Translations under genes and position numbers: made by a program
The notes under the pieces: generated by a model
What the model saw: the letters and a program-made list of their open reading frames with translations, nothing else
What the model was told of the DNA's origin: nothing
Databases searched by the model: none
NCBI RefSeq assembly: GCF_012726345.1
Contig: NZ_PTXN01000002.1
Coordinates: 310,001 to 374,000 of the forward strand
Length of the DNA: 64,000 bases
Source of the DNA: Marinomonas sp. UCMA 3892
Lineage (GTDB): Bacteria > Pseudomonadota > Gammaproteobacteria > Pseudomonadales > Marinomonadaceae
Direction of reading: 5' to 3'
Shown: positions 53,770-64,000 of the stretch, one piece after another
Layout: every line of letters starts with the position of its first letter
Numbering within the stretch: position 1 is the first letter of the stretch

Positions 53770-53886
53770 TTTGCCCCCTTGTGATTGGCAACTTAAAGGT
53801 GGATTGGTAGTCTACACCTTCTAACTAGCGTGATGAAATATGGATTTACAATTTACACAATACGCTCAATTTGATTGAAGATATTT

Positions 53887-55722
53887 ATGCGCCTACTCGT
53901 TCTACTGTTTTTACTAATGTTTCAAAGCGTTTCTCACGCCTTCACTTTTGGCCCCACATCAAGACTTTCAGAACCAGATTTTTTAACTGTAGACCAAGCT
54001 TTCCAACTATCCGTCTCGGCTCCTAAAGACGGAAAATTAATGGCAACATGGCAGATTCATGATGGCTACTATTTATATCAAGAACAATTCGCCTTGTCTG
54101 GTGATGCAGCAGATAAACTGCATTTTTCGCCTTTTCCTGCCGGTGAAATTAAACAGGATCCTTATTATGGTGAAGTAACGGTTTATCGCGAGCAATTAAC
54201 TCTGCCCATTTATTACGACATCAAACTGGCAGCAGGCACTCAAGTTAATGCAGTGCTATCTTATCAAGGCTGTGCCGATAAAGGCTTATGTTACGCTCCA
54301 CAGAAAATGCCGATTCAATTTACGGTTCCCGCACTGTTATCGTCGACAGAAAAACTGGCACAGACAGAGAAACATCTAACAGCATCTCAACCTAAAACGG
54401 AAAGCCCTTCACCTTCCAGCGCAATGCTTGCACCTTCCGAAGCGCAGTCTGTAAGTCAGTTGCTTAGAAGTAACAATACTTGGGCAGCTTTCATTGCCGT
54501 CTTTGGCTTGGGATTGCTTTTATCACTAACGCCTTGCGTACTGCCTATGGTGCCCATCGTCAGTGCTATTGTGATTGGCACTCGTAACTCAAAATTAGGC
54601 GCATTTTATTACAGTTTTGTTTACGTACTGGCCATGGCATTGACCTATGCGCTTATTGGTGGATTGGTAGGTATTTTTGGCACTCAGCTCAATCTGCAAG
54701 CTCAGTTACAAAACCCTATTTTATTAATTAGCAGTGCAATCCTCTTTGCCTTGCTCGCTCTAGCAATGTTTGGCGTCTATGAAATAAGACTGCCAAGTTC
54801 ATGGCAACAACGTCTTCAAGTGTCGACTAAATCAACAGGCTCAGCTTGGACATCAACCTCGAGTATTTTTATCGCTGGGGTTTTATCTACACTCATCGTC
54901 TCCCCATGCGTCTCTGCGCCGCTTGCTGGCGCCTTACTTTATATAAGCAGCCAAGGTAATGCGTGGTATGGCGCGACAATGCTGTTTGTCATGGCACTCG
55001 GTATGGGAGTTCCACTATTACTAGTTGGCCTTTTTGGGCCTAAAGTCTTACCAAAAAGCGGAGAATGGTTGCACGATATTAAAGTGCTCATGGGTTTTGG
55101 GTTACTCGCTATGGCGATCTGGATGGTTACTCGTTGGTTACCAATCAACAGCCACTTGTATCTATGGAGTACTCTTGCATTGGCAATAAGCGGCTATTTT
55201 ATTCATCGAGCTTATAAAATCGCCTCGCATCCTATTCGCTGGTTTTTTGCCTTAACTTTTTTCCTTATCGGCAGTGTTGAGTTTATTGGCGGCGCAACAG
55301 GTAGCAGCAGTCCACTACAACCCTTGAAAAAATTATCTGCACCCTCAACAACACTAGAGGAGAAAGTAATATTTGACGCCACAATCACGAACTTAGACGA
55401 ACTTGATAGAATTATAGCTAATCAAGACTCTCGCCCTATTATGTTAGACCTTTATGCTGATTGGTGTGTTAGCTGCAGAATATTAGAAGACATGTTTGCT
55501 TCGCCTGATGTATTACCGCTACTCAATAAGGTTCAATTAATTCGAGTTGATGTCACGGCAAATTCAGCGGAGAACCAAGCATTAATGCAGAAGTTCAACT
55601 TATTTGGGCCGCCTTCACTGATATTTTTAGACAATAAAGGCGAAGAACGCAAAGCATTAACTTTGATGGGCGAGCCAACCAAATCTTTGCTAATTGATCG
55701 CTTAAATCATGCAATTAACTAA
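53887..55722 (+). CDS. dsbD: Thiol:disulfide interchange protein DsbD
   Basis: About 611 residues from the ATG at 53887 (a TTG at 53875 is possible). Signal peptide ends near SHA; the N-terminal domain has its Cys pair in QGCADKGLCYAP. Eight helices follow with SLTPCVLPMVPI and IVSPCVSAPL holding the membrane Cys pair, then a thioredoxin-like domain with YADWCVSCRILE. DsbD carries electrons from cytoplasmic thioredoxin to periplasmic DsbC/CcmG. Confidence 0.94.
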   Translation: MRLLVLLFLLMFQSVSHAFTFGPTSRLSEPDFLTVDQAFQLSVSAPKDGKLMATWQIHDGYYLYQEQFALSGDAADKLHFSPFPAGEIKQDPYYGEVTVYREQLTLPIYYDIKLAAGTQVNAVLSYQGCADKGLCYAPQKMPIQFTVPALLSSTEKLAQTEKHLTASQPKTESPSPSSAMLAPSEAQSVSQLLRSNNTWAAFIAVFGLGLLLSLTPCVLPMVPIVSAIVIGTRNSKLGAFYYSFVYVLAMALTYALIGGLVGIFGTQLNLQAQLQNPILLISSAILFALLALAMFGVYEIRLPSSWQQRLQVSTKSTGSAWTSTSSIFIAGVLSTLIVSPCVSAPLAGALLYISSQGNAWYGATMLFVMALGMGVPLLLVGLFGPKVLPKSGEWLHDIKVLMGFGLLAMAIWMVTRWLPINSHLYLWSTLALAISGYFIHRAYKIASHPIRWFFALTFFLIGSVEFIGGATGSSSPLQPLKKLSAPSTTLEEKVIFDATITNLDELDRIIANQDSRPIMLDLYADWCVSCRILEDMFASPDVLPLLNKVQLIRVDVTANSAENQALMQKFNLFGPPSLIFLDNKGEERKALTLMGEPTKSLLIDRLNHAIN

Positions 55723-55972
55723 TAACTTTTATAAAAAAGCACAAGAGTTTACTTTTGATCAAAAACAAACCACACAGAACATTTTTCGGTTTTTTTAACG
55801 CAAAACTGGACAATATCCCGCTTTTTATCGATAATTTCGCGTTACAAGCTTTTACAATTCGTTTTTTTATAAAAGCCCTGTTTGTTGGATAACGCAAGCA
55901 GTACACAGATTTTATAATAGTCAGTGGATAACATAACCACTGAAACACCAACACAGACAGAAGAGAGTATTT
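55723..55972. other. dsbD-accB intergenic region
   Basis: 250 AT-rich bases that must hold the accBC promoter. No gene, no clear terminator; a T-rich stretch follows dsbD. AGAAGAGAG gives the accB ribosome binding site. Confidence 0.45.
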
Positions 55973-56416
55973 ATGGACATTCGTAAAATCAAAAAGCTAA
56001 TCGAACTTTTAGAAGAATCTAACGTCTATGAGATTGAAATCAAAGAAGGCGAAGAAGCTGTTCGTATTAGCCGTGGTGGTGCTCCAGTTCAAGCACCTAT
56101 GATGGCCGCTCCAATGATGGCAGCACCTGCTGCTGCACCAGTCGCTTCTACTGCCGCTCCTGAAGCACCAGCAGCTTTCGCTGGTCACACTGTTAATTCT
56201 CCAATGGTCGGTACTTACTACAAGTCTTCTGCCCCTGGTGCTAAGCCTTTCATCGAAGTAGGCCAAAAAGTTAACGCTGGCGATACTATCTGTATCGTTG
56301 AAGCAATGAAAATGATGAACCAAATTGAAGCAGATAAATCTGGTACAATTGGCGCTATCCTTGTTGAAGACGGCGAGCCAGTTGAATTTGACCAGCCTCT
56401 TATTACTATCATTTAA
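55973..56416 (+). CDS. accB: Biotin carboxyl carrier protein of acetyl-CoA carboxylase
   Basis: 147 residues. [23 protein letters not shown] is the usual start; an Ala/Pro/Met-rich linker (residues ~43-70) leads to the biotinyl domain with [11 protein letters not shown], whose Lys is biotinylated. It delivers carboxylated biotin for fatty acid synthesis. accC starts 20 bases later. Confidence 0.97.
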   Translation: MDIRKIKKLIELLEESNVYEIEIKEGEEAVRISRGGAPVQAPMMAAPMMAAPAAAPVASTAAPEAPAAFAGHTVNSPMVGTYYKSSAPGAKPFIEVGQKVNAGDTICIVEAMKMMNQIEADKSGTIGAILVEDGEPVEFDQPLITII

Positions 56417-56436
56417 TCCAACGCAAAGGTTTCATC

Positions 56437-57777
56437 ATGCTCGATAAGGTATTGATTGCTAACCGAGGCGAAATCGCGCTACGTATTTTACGTGCGTGTA
56501 AAGAACTCGGTATCAAAACCGTTGCGGTTCACTCTAAAATTGACCGTGACTTATTACATGTGCGCCTTGCAGACGAATCTATCTGCATAGGGCCAAACCC
56601 ATCAACTCAAAGTTATTTGAACATTCCAGCTATCATCAGCGCTGCAGAATTGACAGATACTTCAGCTATTCACCCAGGCTACGGCTTCCTTGCTGAAAAT
56701 GCAGATTTCGCAGAGCAAGTTGAGCGTTCTGGTTTTACCTTCATCGGACCTAAAGCCGAAACAATTCGCTTAATGGGCGATAAAGTTTCTGCTATCAAGG
56801 CAATGAAAGAAGCGGGTGTCCCTACTGTTCCTGGCTCAAACGGCCCAGTACCTTCTGATCCTGAAGAATGTATCCGTATTGCTAATGAAATCGGGTTCCC
56901 GATTATCGTTAAAGCAGCAGCAGGTGGTGGTGGCCGTGGTATGCGCGTTGTTCACAACGAAGGCAGCCTACTAAAATCTATCAGCATTACACAATCTGAA
57001 GCTGGCTCTTACTTCGGCGATAGCACGGTTTATATGGAAAAATTCCTACAAAACCCACGTCACGTTGAAGTTCAAGTACTTGCTGATGGTCAAGGCAATG
57101 CGGTTCACCTATACGATCGTGATTGTTCTTTACAACGTCGCCATCAAAAAGTGTTGGAAGAAGCACCAGCACCAATGTTGAATGAAGAATCTCGCCAAGC
57201 GTGTTTGAAAGCGTGTGTAGATGCCTGTATTAAGATCAATTACCGCGGTGCTGGTACTTTCGAATTCCTATACGAAGATGGCAACTTCTACTTCATCGAG
57301 ATGAACACTCGTGTGCAAGTAGAACATCCAGTTACCGAGATGGTAACAGGTGTTGATATCGTTAAAGAGCAACTTCGCATTGCTAGCGGCTTACCACTGT
57401 CTTTTAAACAAGAAGACATTAAGCTAAATGGCCATGCTGTTGAATCACGCATCAACGCAGAAGACTCTAAAACTTTCATGCCTTGCCCAGGTAAAGTGGA
57501 ATATTTCCATGCACCAGGCGGTATGGGTGTTCGTGTCGACTCTCACTTGTACAGCGGCTACACAGTACCACCTACGTATGACTCAATGATTGCTAAAATC
57601 ATTTGTCATGCACCAGATCGTACTGCTGCACTAAAACGCCTTTCTGGCGCTCTAGATGAAACATTCATCGATGGCATTAAAACCAATATAGAGCTTCAAA
57701 AAGACCTAGTAAATGATGCTAATTTCATTGCTGGTGGCGTTAATATCCATTATTTGGAGAAAAAACTCGGTCTATAA
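56437..57777 (+). CDS. accC: Biotin carboxylase subunit of acetyl-CoA carboxylase
   Basis: 446 residues. N-terminal [20 protein letters not shown], the ATP-grasp glycine-rich loop [14 protein letters not shown] (near 160), and [18 protein letters not shown] (near 288) are all intact. It carboxylates biotin on AccB with bicarbonate and ATP. Second gene of accBC, followed by a terminator. Confidence 0.97.
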   Translation: MLDKVLIANRGEIALRILRACKELGIKTVAVHSKIDRDLLHVRLADESICIGPNPSTQSYLNIPAIISAAELTDTSAIHPGYGFLAENADFAEQVERSGFTFIGPKAETIRLMGDKVSAIKAMKEAGVPTVPGSNGPVPSDPEECIRIANEIGFPIIVKAAAGGGGRGMRVVHNEGSLLKSISITQSEAGSYFGDSTVYMEKFLQNPRHVEVQVLADGQGNAVHLYDRDCSLQRRHQKVLEEAPAPMLNEESRQACLKACVDACIKINYRGAGTFEFLYEDGNFYFIEMNTRVQVEHPVTEMVTGVDIVKEQLRIASGLPLSFKQEDIKLNGHAVESRINAEDSKTFMPCPGKVEYFHAPGGMGVRVDSHLYSGYTVPPTYDSMIAKIICHAPDRTAALKRLSGALDETFIDGIKTNIELQKDLVNDANFIAGGVNIHYLEKKLGL

Positions 57778-57790
57778 AGACTGCAGTTTT

Positions 57791-57821
57791 GCCCCTAGTG
57801 ATCACATAAATCACTAGGGGC
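57791..57821 (+). terminator. Terminator after accC
   Basis: GCCCCTAGTGAT and ATCACTAGGGGC are perfect complements around 7 bases, followed by a T-containing tail. Confidence 0.8.
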
Positions 57822-57896
57822 AATCATTTTCCTCTCGCCTCTCGCTCCAAGCTTCGCTATTCTATTCCTGTTTGTTTTACTGTTGGACTTCACTTT

Positions 57897-58787
57897 ATGC
57901 CTTGGCTTCAAATACGTATCAATACCACGCCCGATCACGTCCCAGCTTTCGAAGATACTCTTCTTGACTGTGGCGCCATGGTTGTCACCTTTGAAGACGT
58001 CCATGACGATCCTGTATACGAACCAGACCTAAACACTACACCTCTATGGAAAAACACTAAGGTGACTGGCCTGTTTGAAGCAGACGCAGATATTGAACAC
58101 ATTCGCCCAGTAATTGAGCATAAAGCCGAATCCCTTGGTGAAACCGATATCGATATGAAAATAGAGATAGTCGAAGATAAAGATTGGGAAAGAGAGTGGA
58201 TGGACAACTACCATCCAATCCAATTCGGCGAACGTCTATGGGTTTGCCCTAGCTGGCGCGAAGTACCCGATCCCAATGCAGTTACACTGATGCTAGATCC
58301 AGGCTTGGCATTTGGTACAGGCACCCACCCTACTACCGCCTTGTGTCTACAATGGCTGGACAGCATTGATTGCAAAGACAAAACGATCATTGATTACGGC
58401 TGTGGCTCAGGCATTCTTGGCATTGCTGGTTTGCTGCTTGGCGCAAATAACATGGTCGGTATCGATATCGATCCGCAAGCTGTGCAAGCAACCGAAGCCA
58501 ATGCGGAACGTAACAAGATAGATCCAAGTCGTTTAGAAGTAAAACTGCCGCCATACGAATCTGACCTACAAGCCGATATAGTAGTTGCGAATATTCTTGC
58601 TGGCCCTCTTGCTCACCTTGCGCCGACTATTTCTGCGCTGGTTAAAAATCAAGGCCAATTAGCCCTCTCAGGCATTCTTGCCAACCAGGCTCAAGAAGTG
58701 ATTGAGGCGTATCAAGAATGGTTTACAATTGATTCCATTACCGAAAAGGAAGAATGGGTTCGTATTGTAGGCACTAAGCACGCATAA
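57897..58787 (+). CDS. prmA: Ribosomal protein L11 methyltransferase
   Basis: 296 residues. The N-terminal half has the PrmA substrate domain (GAMVVTFEDVHDDPVYEP, DWEREWMDNYHPIQFG) and the C-terminal half the SAM fold with FGTGTHPTTALCLQWLD, DYGCGSGILGIA and VVANILAGPL. It trimethylates lysines of L11. Located after accBC as in many gammaproteobacteria. Confidence 0.95.
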   Translation: MPWLQIRINTTPDHVPAFEDTLLDCGAMVVTFEDVHDDPVYEPDLNTTPLWKNTKVTGLFEADADIEHIRPVIEHKAESLGETDIDMKIEIVEDKDWEREWMDNYHPIQFGERLWVCPSWREVPDPNAVTLMLDPGLAFGTGTHPTTALCLQWLDSIDCKDKTIIDYGCGSGILGIAGLLLGANNMVGIDIDPQAVQATEANAERNKIDPSRLEVKLPPYESDLQADIVVANILAGPLAHLAPTISALVKNQGQLALSGILANQAQEVIEAYQEWFTIDSITEKEEWVRIVGTKHA

Positions 58788-58807
58788 TACTTAACCTTAT
58801 ATACAAA

Positions 58808-58842
58808 GAGACCTTTGCACGAAGTCACGAGCCAAAGGTCTC
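58808..58842. repeat. Short MITE-end palindrome
   Basis: GAGACCTTTGCACGAAGTC begins it and CAAAGGTCTC ends it: both ends of the 39.6 kb element with the middle lost. It lies 20 bases after prmA and could now work as a transcription hairpin. Confidence 0.7.
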
Positions 58843-58872
58843 GTAAAGTTTTAGACAGGAAGATAACACCCT

Positions 58873-60231
58873 ATGGCCAATAGCCTAATAACCCGTTGCC
58901 CAAAATGTTCAACCGCATTTCGAGTAAGCGATGAAGTATTAAGCATGGCCAAGGGCAAAGTCAGATGTGGTCAATGTTTCCATATTTTTAATGCCAGCGA
59001 CGCGGCAAAAAACAAGACGAACCCTGCTAACACCAGAGAACAGCCACCACAAGAAAGCAATGATCCAACAATAGAAACGGTCACGCCCAAAAAACAAGCA
59101 CAAGCTGATCTAACGCGCCAGCCGACAGATCAAGACAACATAGCTCAGAACACTATAGTTCAAAACAACAGCCTCCAAAACAATGACGCAGGTACAAACA
59201 TAAAAGCATCTATTGATAATAGGCTCGCTCCTGCAGAAGAAATTGTTAACCCAGATTGGCTGCACACACTATTTGATGATGAAGACCTACGACCACAAAG
59301 TGAAGATATAATAAGCTCAAAAAATAGCGGTACTCTAGATGAAGACGAAGCCTTCGAAATAAACAACGCCTATCAAGAATCCGCACACAAACAAGAACAA
59401 GCCAAAAGAGCTACTGCGGAAACAAAAAGACAAGATGAACCAGCACCATGGGAGCTAGAGCTTGCTGAAGTAGAAGCCGCACTTAAGGCGACACCACAGC
59501 AACCCGTTACAGCAAATAAACCCACAGTCAAACCAACAAAAACCGCCGCAGCTGAACCCACTGCAGCAGTCAGCCCTGAACCAGACTACATGGTTGCTTT
59601 GCATTCCTTGGCGCAAACCGCTGCAGAACAAACACGTCCATCAGACATAAAAAACCAACACACCATCCTAGAACAACTATCGGCTCAACAAAGTCTAGCG
59701 CCATTAATGGGCGAAAACGATTCTTTCACAAGCAAGAAAAAAGGGCACCCTTGGCTATGGTTTTTTGCTTCGTTATTAGGAATCGTCCTATTAACTACAC
59801 AAGTGGCTACACATTTTTTTGAAGAAGGCAGTCGCTCTTCTAATTTCAGAGCCATCTACAAAACGATTTGCTCATACTCTGGTTGTGCACTACCAAGATT
59901 CGAAGACATTAGTGCCATCACTATTCAGCACGTACGCATCCAAAGTCACCCATCCATACCAAACGCACTTTTGGTAAATGCTATTATCACCAACACCAGT
60001 GATTTCTCTCAGCCTATGCCAAAAATTGCCTTAGAGTTTTTTGACTTAAACGGTCTACCCGTGGCCGCACGACTCTTTGCTCCGAATGATTACTTACACA
60101 AAGACTTTCTCGATATTACCTATATGCCACCAAATACCCCGATCCATTTGGTCATTCCTATACAAGATCCAGGTGCTCGTGCGGTCACTCATCAGCTTAG
60201 AGCCTTTCCGACAGACACTCGCTCTTACTAG
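58873..60231 (+). CDS. MJ0042 zinc-finger and DUF3426 domain protein
   Basis: 452 residues. The N-terminal zinc ribbon is TRCPKCSTAFRVSDEVL then VRCGQCFHIFNA (two CxxC). A long disordered, acidic/Gln-rich middle leads to one helix (LWFFASLLGIVLLTTQVATHFF) and a C-terminal DUF3426 domain with FDLNGLPVAARLFAPNDYL. So the finger is cytoplasmic and the DUF3426 domain periplasmic. Function unknown; the position between prmA and dusB is conserved in related bacteria. Confidence 0.9.
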   Translation: MANSLITRCPKCSTAFRVSDEVLSMAKGKVRCGQCFHIFNASDAAKNKTNPANTREQPPQESNDPTIETVTPKKQAQADLTRQPTDQDNIAQNTIVQNNSLQNNDAGTNIKASIDNRLAPAEEIVNPDWLHTLFDDEDLRPQSEDIISSKNSGTLDEDEAFEINNAYQESAHKQEQAKRATAETKRQDEPAPWELELAEVEAALKATPQQPVTANKPTVKPTKTAAAEPTAAVSPEPDYMVALHSLAQTAAEQTRPSDIKNQHTILEQLSAQQSLAPLMGENDSFTSKKKGHPWLWFFASLLGIVLLTTQVATHFFEEGSRSSNFRAIYKTICSYSGCALPRFEDISAITIQHVRIQSHPSIPNALLVNAIITNTSDFSQPMPKIALEFFDLNGLPVAARLFAPNDYLHKDFLDITYMPPNTPIHLVIPIQDPGARAVTHQLRAFPTDTRSY

Positions 60232-60236
60232 TTTTT

Positions 60237-60395
60237 GAGAATTTTACGACTACTGTGCTCGCCAATACTTTGTTAAAAATAGACTCGCTTATTTACGGAT
60301 TTAACAACATGGGCTCATTTATAACTCATAAACTCCGCTTCCTCGTCTTTTTTTGCCTCGTCTTGGCTTCGCTCGTGACTTCGCGCAAAGGTCTC
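60237..60395. mobile_element. Diverged MITE-like copy, 159 bp, inverted
   Basis: Its interior (ACGACTACTGTGCTCGCCAA then TACTTTGTTAAAAATAGACTCG) matches the reverse complement of the 39.6 kb element; the right end GCAAAGGTCTC is intact and the left end decayed to GAGAATTTTACGA. It fills the gap between the DUF3426 gene and dusB. Confidence 0.78.
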
Positions 60396-60550
60396 TTTTC
60401 ACTGTTTTAGTGCAAAGGTTAAAAAAAGAACAAAAAATAGTCAGTTTTTAGCCTGTCAAGACTTCAAAAACAACGATTGCATAGGTATTATTCACGCCCG
60501 CTCGACACTGTCGACGATCTTTAACATTCAATCCAGTATTCAGGAACATC

Positions 60551-61519
60551 ATGGCATTTGCTATTGGCCCATATTGCGTTGACAAGCCTGTTATTCTTGC
60601 TCCTATGGCAGGCGTAACAGATTTGCCTTTTCGCCGCCTTTGCCATGACCAAGGTGCAGGCTTAGTCGTATCAGAAATGGTCACTTCTGATGTTCGCCTG
60701 TGGAACTCGACAAAAAGCCGCCATCGTTTAATTCACGATGCGGAAGTCTCGCCGAGGTCCGTTCAGATTGCTGGCGGCGACCCACAAATGATGGCAGAAG
60801 CTGCCCAACAAAATGTTGAGCTAGGCGCACAAATCATTGATATCAACATGGGTTGCCCTGCTAAAAAAGTATGCAATAAAGCAGCAGGCTCTGCATTACT
60901 TAAAGATGAAGCACTTGTTCGAGAAATACTGGAATCTGTTGTAAATAGTGTTTCTGTTCCTGTCACTCTAAAAATCCGTACTGGATGGAGTCTTGATCAG
61001 AAAAACGGTCTTGCGATTGCAAAAATGGCAGAGGATATTGGCATTCAAGCATTAGCGATTCACGGACGAACACGGGAATGTAAATTCCAAGGACAAGTTG
61101 AATACGACACAATTGCAGAGATTAAGCATCATTTGAGCATCCCTATTTTTGCTAATGGGGATATTAAAGACGCACAATCCGCAAAATTCGTGAAAGATTA
61201 CACCCAAGCAGACGGCATCATGATTGGTCGAGCTGCCCAAGGAAGACCGTGGATTTTTCGCGAAATAAACCACTATTTAGAAACAAACGAATTGTTAGCA
61301 CCTCCTTCTTTATCTGAGGTGAGACAGCTTGTTATTAACCACGTGAACGCCTTACACCAATTTTATGGTGATTATTTAGGCGTGCGTATTGCTCGCAAGC
61401 ACGTTGGTTGGTACCTGCAAACGTTAGCGGATAAAACACAATTTCGCAGTCTGTTTAACCGTATTGATAATACGCAAGAACAGCTTGATAAATTGGAAGA
61501 GTTCTTTGTTTGCCAATAG
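60551..61519 (+). CDS. dusB: tRNA-dihydrouridine synthase B
   Basis: 322 residues. DusB signature: ILAPMAGVTDLPFRRLCHDQG at the start, NMGCPAKKVCNKAAGSALL (catalytic Cys in GCPAKKVC) and IAIHGRTRE-type and GIMIGRAAQGRPWIF blocks. It reduces uridine 17 in tRNA with FMN. AGGAA precedes the ATG. It leads the dusB-fis operon. Confidence 0.95.
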   Translation: MAFAIGPYCVDKPVILAPMAGVTDLPFRRLCHDQGAGLVVSEMVTSDVRLWNSTKSRHRLIHDAEVSPRSVQIAGGDPQMMAEAAQQNVELGAQIIDINMGCPAKKVCNKAAGSALLKDEALVREILESVVNSVSVPVTLKIRTGWSLDQKNGLAIAKMAEDIGIQALAIHGRTRECKFQGQVEYDTIAEIKHHLSIPIFANGDIKDAQSAKFVKDYTQADGIMIGRAAQGRPWIFREINHYLETNELLAPPSLSEVRQLVINHVNALHQFYGDYLGVRIARKHVGWYLQTLADKTQFRSLFNRIDNTQEQLDKLEEFFVCQ

Positions 61520-61637
61520 GCAAACGAACCTTACACTTAATGTACTGAAAATCAAAAAAGAAGACCTAGATCACCCTTCTCAATGACGATCAACGTGCAT
61601 TAATAAATGGTTAGCTTTAAAAATAGAAGGTCATTCT

Positions 61638-61916
61638 GTGGTAGAACAAACTCATACTCATACGTTTCAAGCCGCTTCTTCAGAGCAGTCACAAACCCTA
61701 CGTGACAATGTTGAAAAAGCCCTACAAAACTATTTCGCTCATCTTGATGGGCAGCCAATAACAGACTTATATCAGTTAGTCTTAGCAGAGGTTGAGGCGC
61801 CTTTGCTAGAGTCTGTCATGAGCTACACAAAGGATAACCAAACAAAAGCATCCACCATCCTTGGTTTAAACCGAGGCACACTTCGCAAGAAGCTGAAGCA
61901 ATACGGTATGCTATAA
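61638..61916 (+). CDS. fis: Nucleoid protein Fis
   Basis: 92 residues from a GTG start with AAGG 8 bases upstream. The C-terminal helix-turn-helix [22 protein letters not shown] is nearly identical across Fis proteins. Fis bends DNA and controls growth-phase transcription. Downstream of dusB as in E. coli, with its own terminator. Confidence 0.95.
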   Translation: MVEQTHTHTFQAASSEQSQTLRDNVEKALQNYFAHLDGQPITDLYQLVLAEVEAPLLESVMSYTKDNQTKASTILGLNRGTLRKKLKQYGML

Positions 61917-61924
61917 GCACAAAG

Positions 61925-61951
61925 AAAAAAGGGCGAATTCGCCCTTTTTTT
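61925..61951 (+). terminator. Terminator after fis
   Basis: AAAAAAGGGCGAATTCGCCC followed by T-run; a perfect palindrome. Confidence 0.88.
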
Positions 61952-62000
61952 CGTCTTACCTTCCCCTTGTTTATTTAGTGTTAAATTAATTGCGAGAACC

Positions 62001-63581
62001 ATGATGGCAAATCAAAATACAGTAACTCCAATCAAACGAGCGTTAATCAGTGTTTCCGACAAAACAGGCATTGTCGAATTCGCACGCGAACTGACCGCTC
62101 AAGGCGTTGAAATTCTTTCAACAGGTGGTACTTACCGTCTTTTATTGGACAGCAACGTTAAAGCAACTGAAGTTTCTGACTACACAGGCTTCCCAGAAAT
62201 GATGGACGGCCGCGTAAAAACGCTACACCCAAAAGTGCACGGTGGCATTCTTGGTCGTCGTGACATCGATGGCGCCATCATGAAAGAGCACGGTATCGAA
62301 GAAATCGATATGGTTGTTGTCAACCTTTATCCATTCGAAGCGACCATCGAGCGTCCTGATTGCGATTTACCAATGGCGATCGAAAACATCGATATCGGTG
62401 GTCCAACTATGGTTCGCTCTGCAGCGAAAAACCATAAAGACGTTGCTATTGTGGTATCTCCTTCTAGCTACGAAGAAATCTTAGCTTCTCTTAAAGCAGA
62501 TGGCGGTTTGACTTATGAGCAGCGCTTCGATCTTGCCGTAAAAGCATTCGAACACACTTCTCACTACGATGGTGCCATTGCCAATTTCCTAGGCAAAAAA
62601 GTAGAAGGCGGCAGCGAAGATTTTGCGCGCACCTTCAACTTACAATTCAACAAGCAAGAAGAAATGCGCTACGGTGAAAACCCTCACCAGAAAGCCGCTT
62701 TCTATGTTGAAGCGAATCCTAAAGAAGCATCCATCAGCACTGCTAAACAAATCCAAGGTAAGGCACTGTCTTACAACAACATCGCAGACACCGATGCGGC
62801 TCTTGAGTGCGTAAAAAGCTTTGATAAACCTGCTTGTGTTATCGTTAAGCACGCGAACCCTTGTGGTGTAGCAACGGCAGCAACACAACTTGAAGCATAC
62901 GACCTAGCTTTCCAAACCGATCCAACGTCGGCATTTGGTGGCATCATTGCATTCAACCAAGAGTTAGATGCAAAAACAGCACAAGCCATTGTTGACCGCC
63001 AATTTGTTGAAGTTATCATTGCGCCAAGCGTCAGCAAAGAAGCAGCGGAAGTCGTAGCGGCTAAGCAAAATGTTCGCTTGTTAGAGTGCGGCCAATGGTC
63101 AAAAGACAAACCTGCGGCACTAGACTACAAGCGCGTAAACGGCGGTCTATTGGTTCAAGACCGTGATGACGGCGTTATTACTTTAGACGATCTTAAAATC
63201 GTCTCTAAACGTCAGCCTAGCGAAGAAGAGCTAAAAGACTTATTGTTTGCTTGGAAAGTAGCGAAATTCGTTAAATCCAATGCTATTGTTTATGCAAAAG
63301 CTGAACAAACCATTGGTGTAGGCGCAGGCCAAATGAGCCGTGTTTACAGCGCTAAAATTGCCGGTATCAAAGCGGCTGACGAAAACCTAGAGGTAGCAGG
63401 TTCCGTCATGGCTTCGGATGCTTTCTTCCCATTCCGTGATGGTATCGATGCCGCTGCGCAAGCTGGTATTACAGCAGTTATCCAACCTGGCGGCTCTATG
63501 CGCGACGAAGAAGTCATTGCCGCAGCCGATGAAGCTGGCATGGCTATGGTCTTTACAGGAATGCGCCACTTCCGTCATTAA
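62001..63581 (+). CDS. purH: Bifunctional AICAR formyltransferase/IMP cyclohydrolase
   Basis: 526 residues. N-terminal IMP cyclohydrolase part: [20 protein letters not shown] and [20 protein letters not shown] block; C-terminal AICAR transformylase part with [12 protein letters not shown] and [12 protein letters not shown]. It performs the last two steps of IMP synthesis. Start could be the first or second of two adjacent ATGs. purD follows. Confidence 0.97.
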   Translation: MMANQNTVTPIKRALISVSDKTGIVEFARELTAQGVEILSTGGTYRLLLDSNVKATEVSDYTGFPEMMDGRVKTLHPKVHGGILGRRDIDGAIMKEHGIEEIDMVVVNLYPFEATIERPDCDLPMAIENIDIGGPTMVRSAAKNHKDVAIVVSPSSYEEILASLKADGGLTYEQRFDLAVKAFEHTSHYDGAIANFLGKKVEGGSEDFARTFNLQFNKQEEMRYGENPHQKAAFYVEANPKEASISTAKQIQGKALSYNNIADTDAALECVKSFDKPACVIVKHANPCGVATAATQLEAYDLAFQTDPTSAFGGIIAFNQELDAKTAQAIVDRQFVEVIIAPSVSKEAAEVVAAKQNVRLLECGQWSKDKPAALDYKRVNGGLLVQDRDDGVITLDDLKIVSKRQPSEEELKDLLFAWKVAKFVKSNAIVYAKAEQTIGVGAGQMSRVYSAKIAGIKAADENLEVAGSVMASDAFFPFRDGIDAAAQAGITAVIQPGGSMRDEEVIAAADEAGMAMVFTGMRHFRH

Positions 63582-63619
63582 TAAGCTATCACTAAGAAGC
63601 CAAGACTTCTTAATTCGTC

Positions 63620-63641
63620 ACCGGAGGCTGCGGCCTCTGGT
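63620..63641 (+). promoter_or_regulatory. Hairpin in the purH-purD gap
   Basis: CCGGAGGC and GCCTCTGG pair with one mismatch, without a T-run. It may affect processing or relative expression of purH and purD. Confidence 0.4.
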
Positions 63642-63660
63642 TTGCAATACAAAGGATTAG

Positions 63661-64000
<340 letters not shown>

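Overview
The gene content suggests a marine gammaproteobacterium, most likely Oceanospirillales and close to Marinomonas. This is inference from family content and order (accB-accC-prmA-DUF3426-dusB-fis-purH-purD, pqiABC, DUF2333, PP0621, nadE, pabB-nudL, cysH); no marker rRNA or tRNA gene was seen. Most of the window is ordinary chromosome.

Layout: 1-20.4 kb holds metabolic and envelope genes (RhtB/LysE exporter, dapA, GlsB/YeaQ protein, orphan ParA-like ATPase, oxaloacetate decarboxylase, tannase/feruloyl esterase, NhaP-type antiporter, RsbQ-like hydrolase, homocysteine methyltransferase, pqiABC, rluF, cytochrome b561, PfpI). 34.3-44.6 kb holds nadE, a four-gene minor pseudopilin operon, pabB, a Nudix CoA pyrophosphatase, cysH and a dGTPase-like gene. 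48.4-64 kb holds a MATE pump with a divergent LysR regulator, acetyltransferases, DUF2333, dsbD, accBC, prmA, dusB-fis, purH and the start of purD.

The accessory core is 20.7-34.3 kb. It reads as a sedentary integron-type gene cassette array: small unrelated genes all on the minus strand, separated by twelve imperfect palindromes with attC architecture. In eight cassettes the TAA stop codon lies inside the gene-proximal attC box. The cassettes encode a HEPN-like protein, a propeller-like protein, a LysE exporter, a VOC protein, a possible PD-(D/E)xK nuclease, a CatB-type acetyltransferase, two GNATs, a NIPSNAP protein, an alpha/beta hydrolase and an MscS channel. No integron integrase is present in the window. 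A diverged ~290-330 bp sequence occurs twice in the same orientation, each time directly upstream of a cassette-type gene (MscS and the HEPN-like gene), and is the best candidate for a duplicated attI/leader platform.

Beyond the right end of the array, where an integrase would be expected, lies a tandem array (period ~385-392 bp) of a hairpin-rich repeat. The same family forms a second tandem array at 47.1-48.4 kb (period ~274 bp) and an inverted pair at 44.6-45.3 kb; together these bracket two unrecognised or weakly recognised genes. Stem sequences in this family differ between copies with compensating changes, which points to conserved folded structure. A separate MITE-like family with GAGACCTTTGCACGA ends occurs three times (39.6, 58.8 and 60.2 kb).
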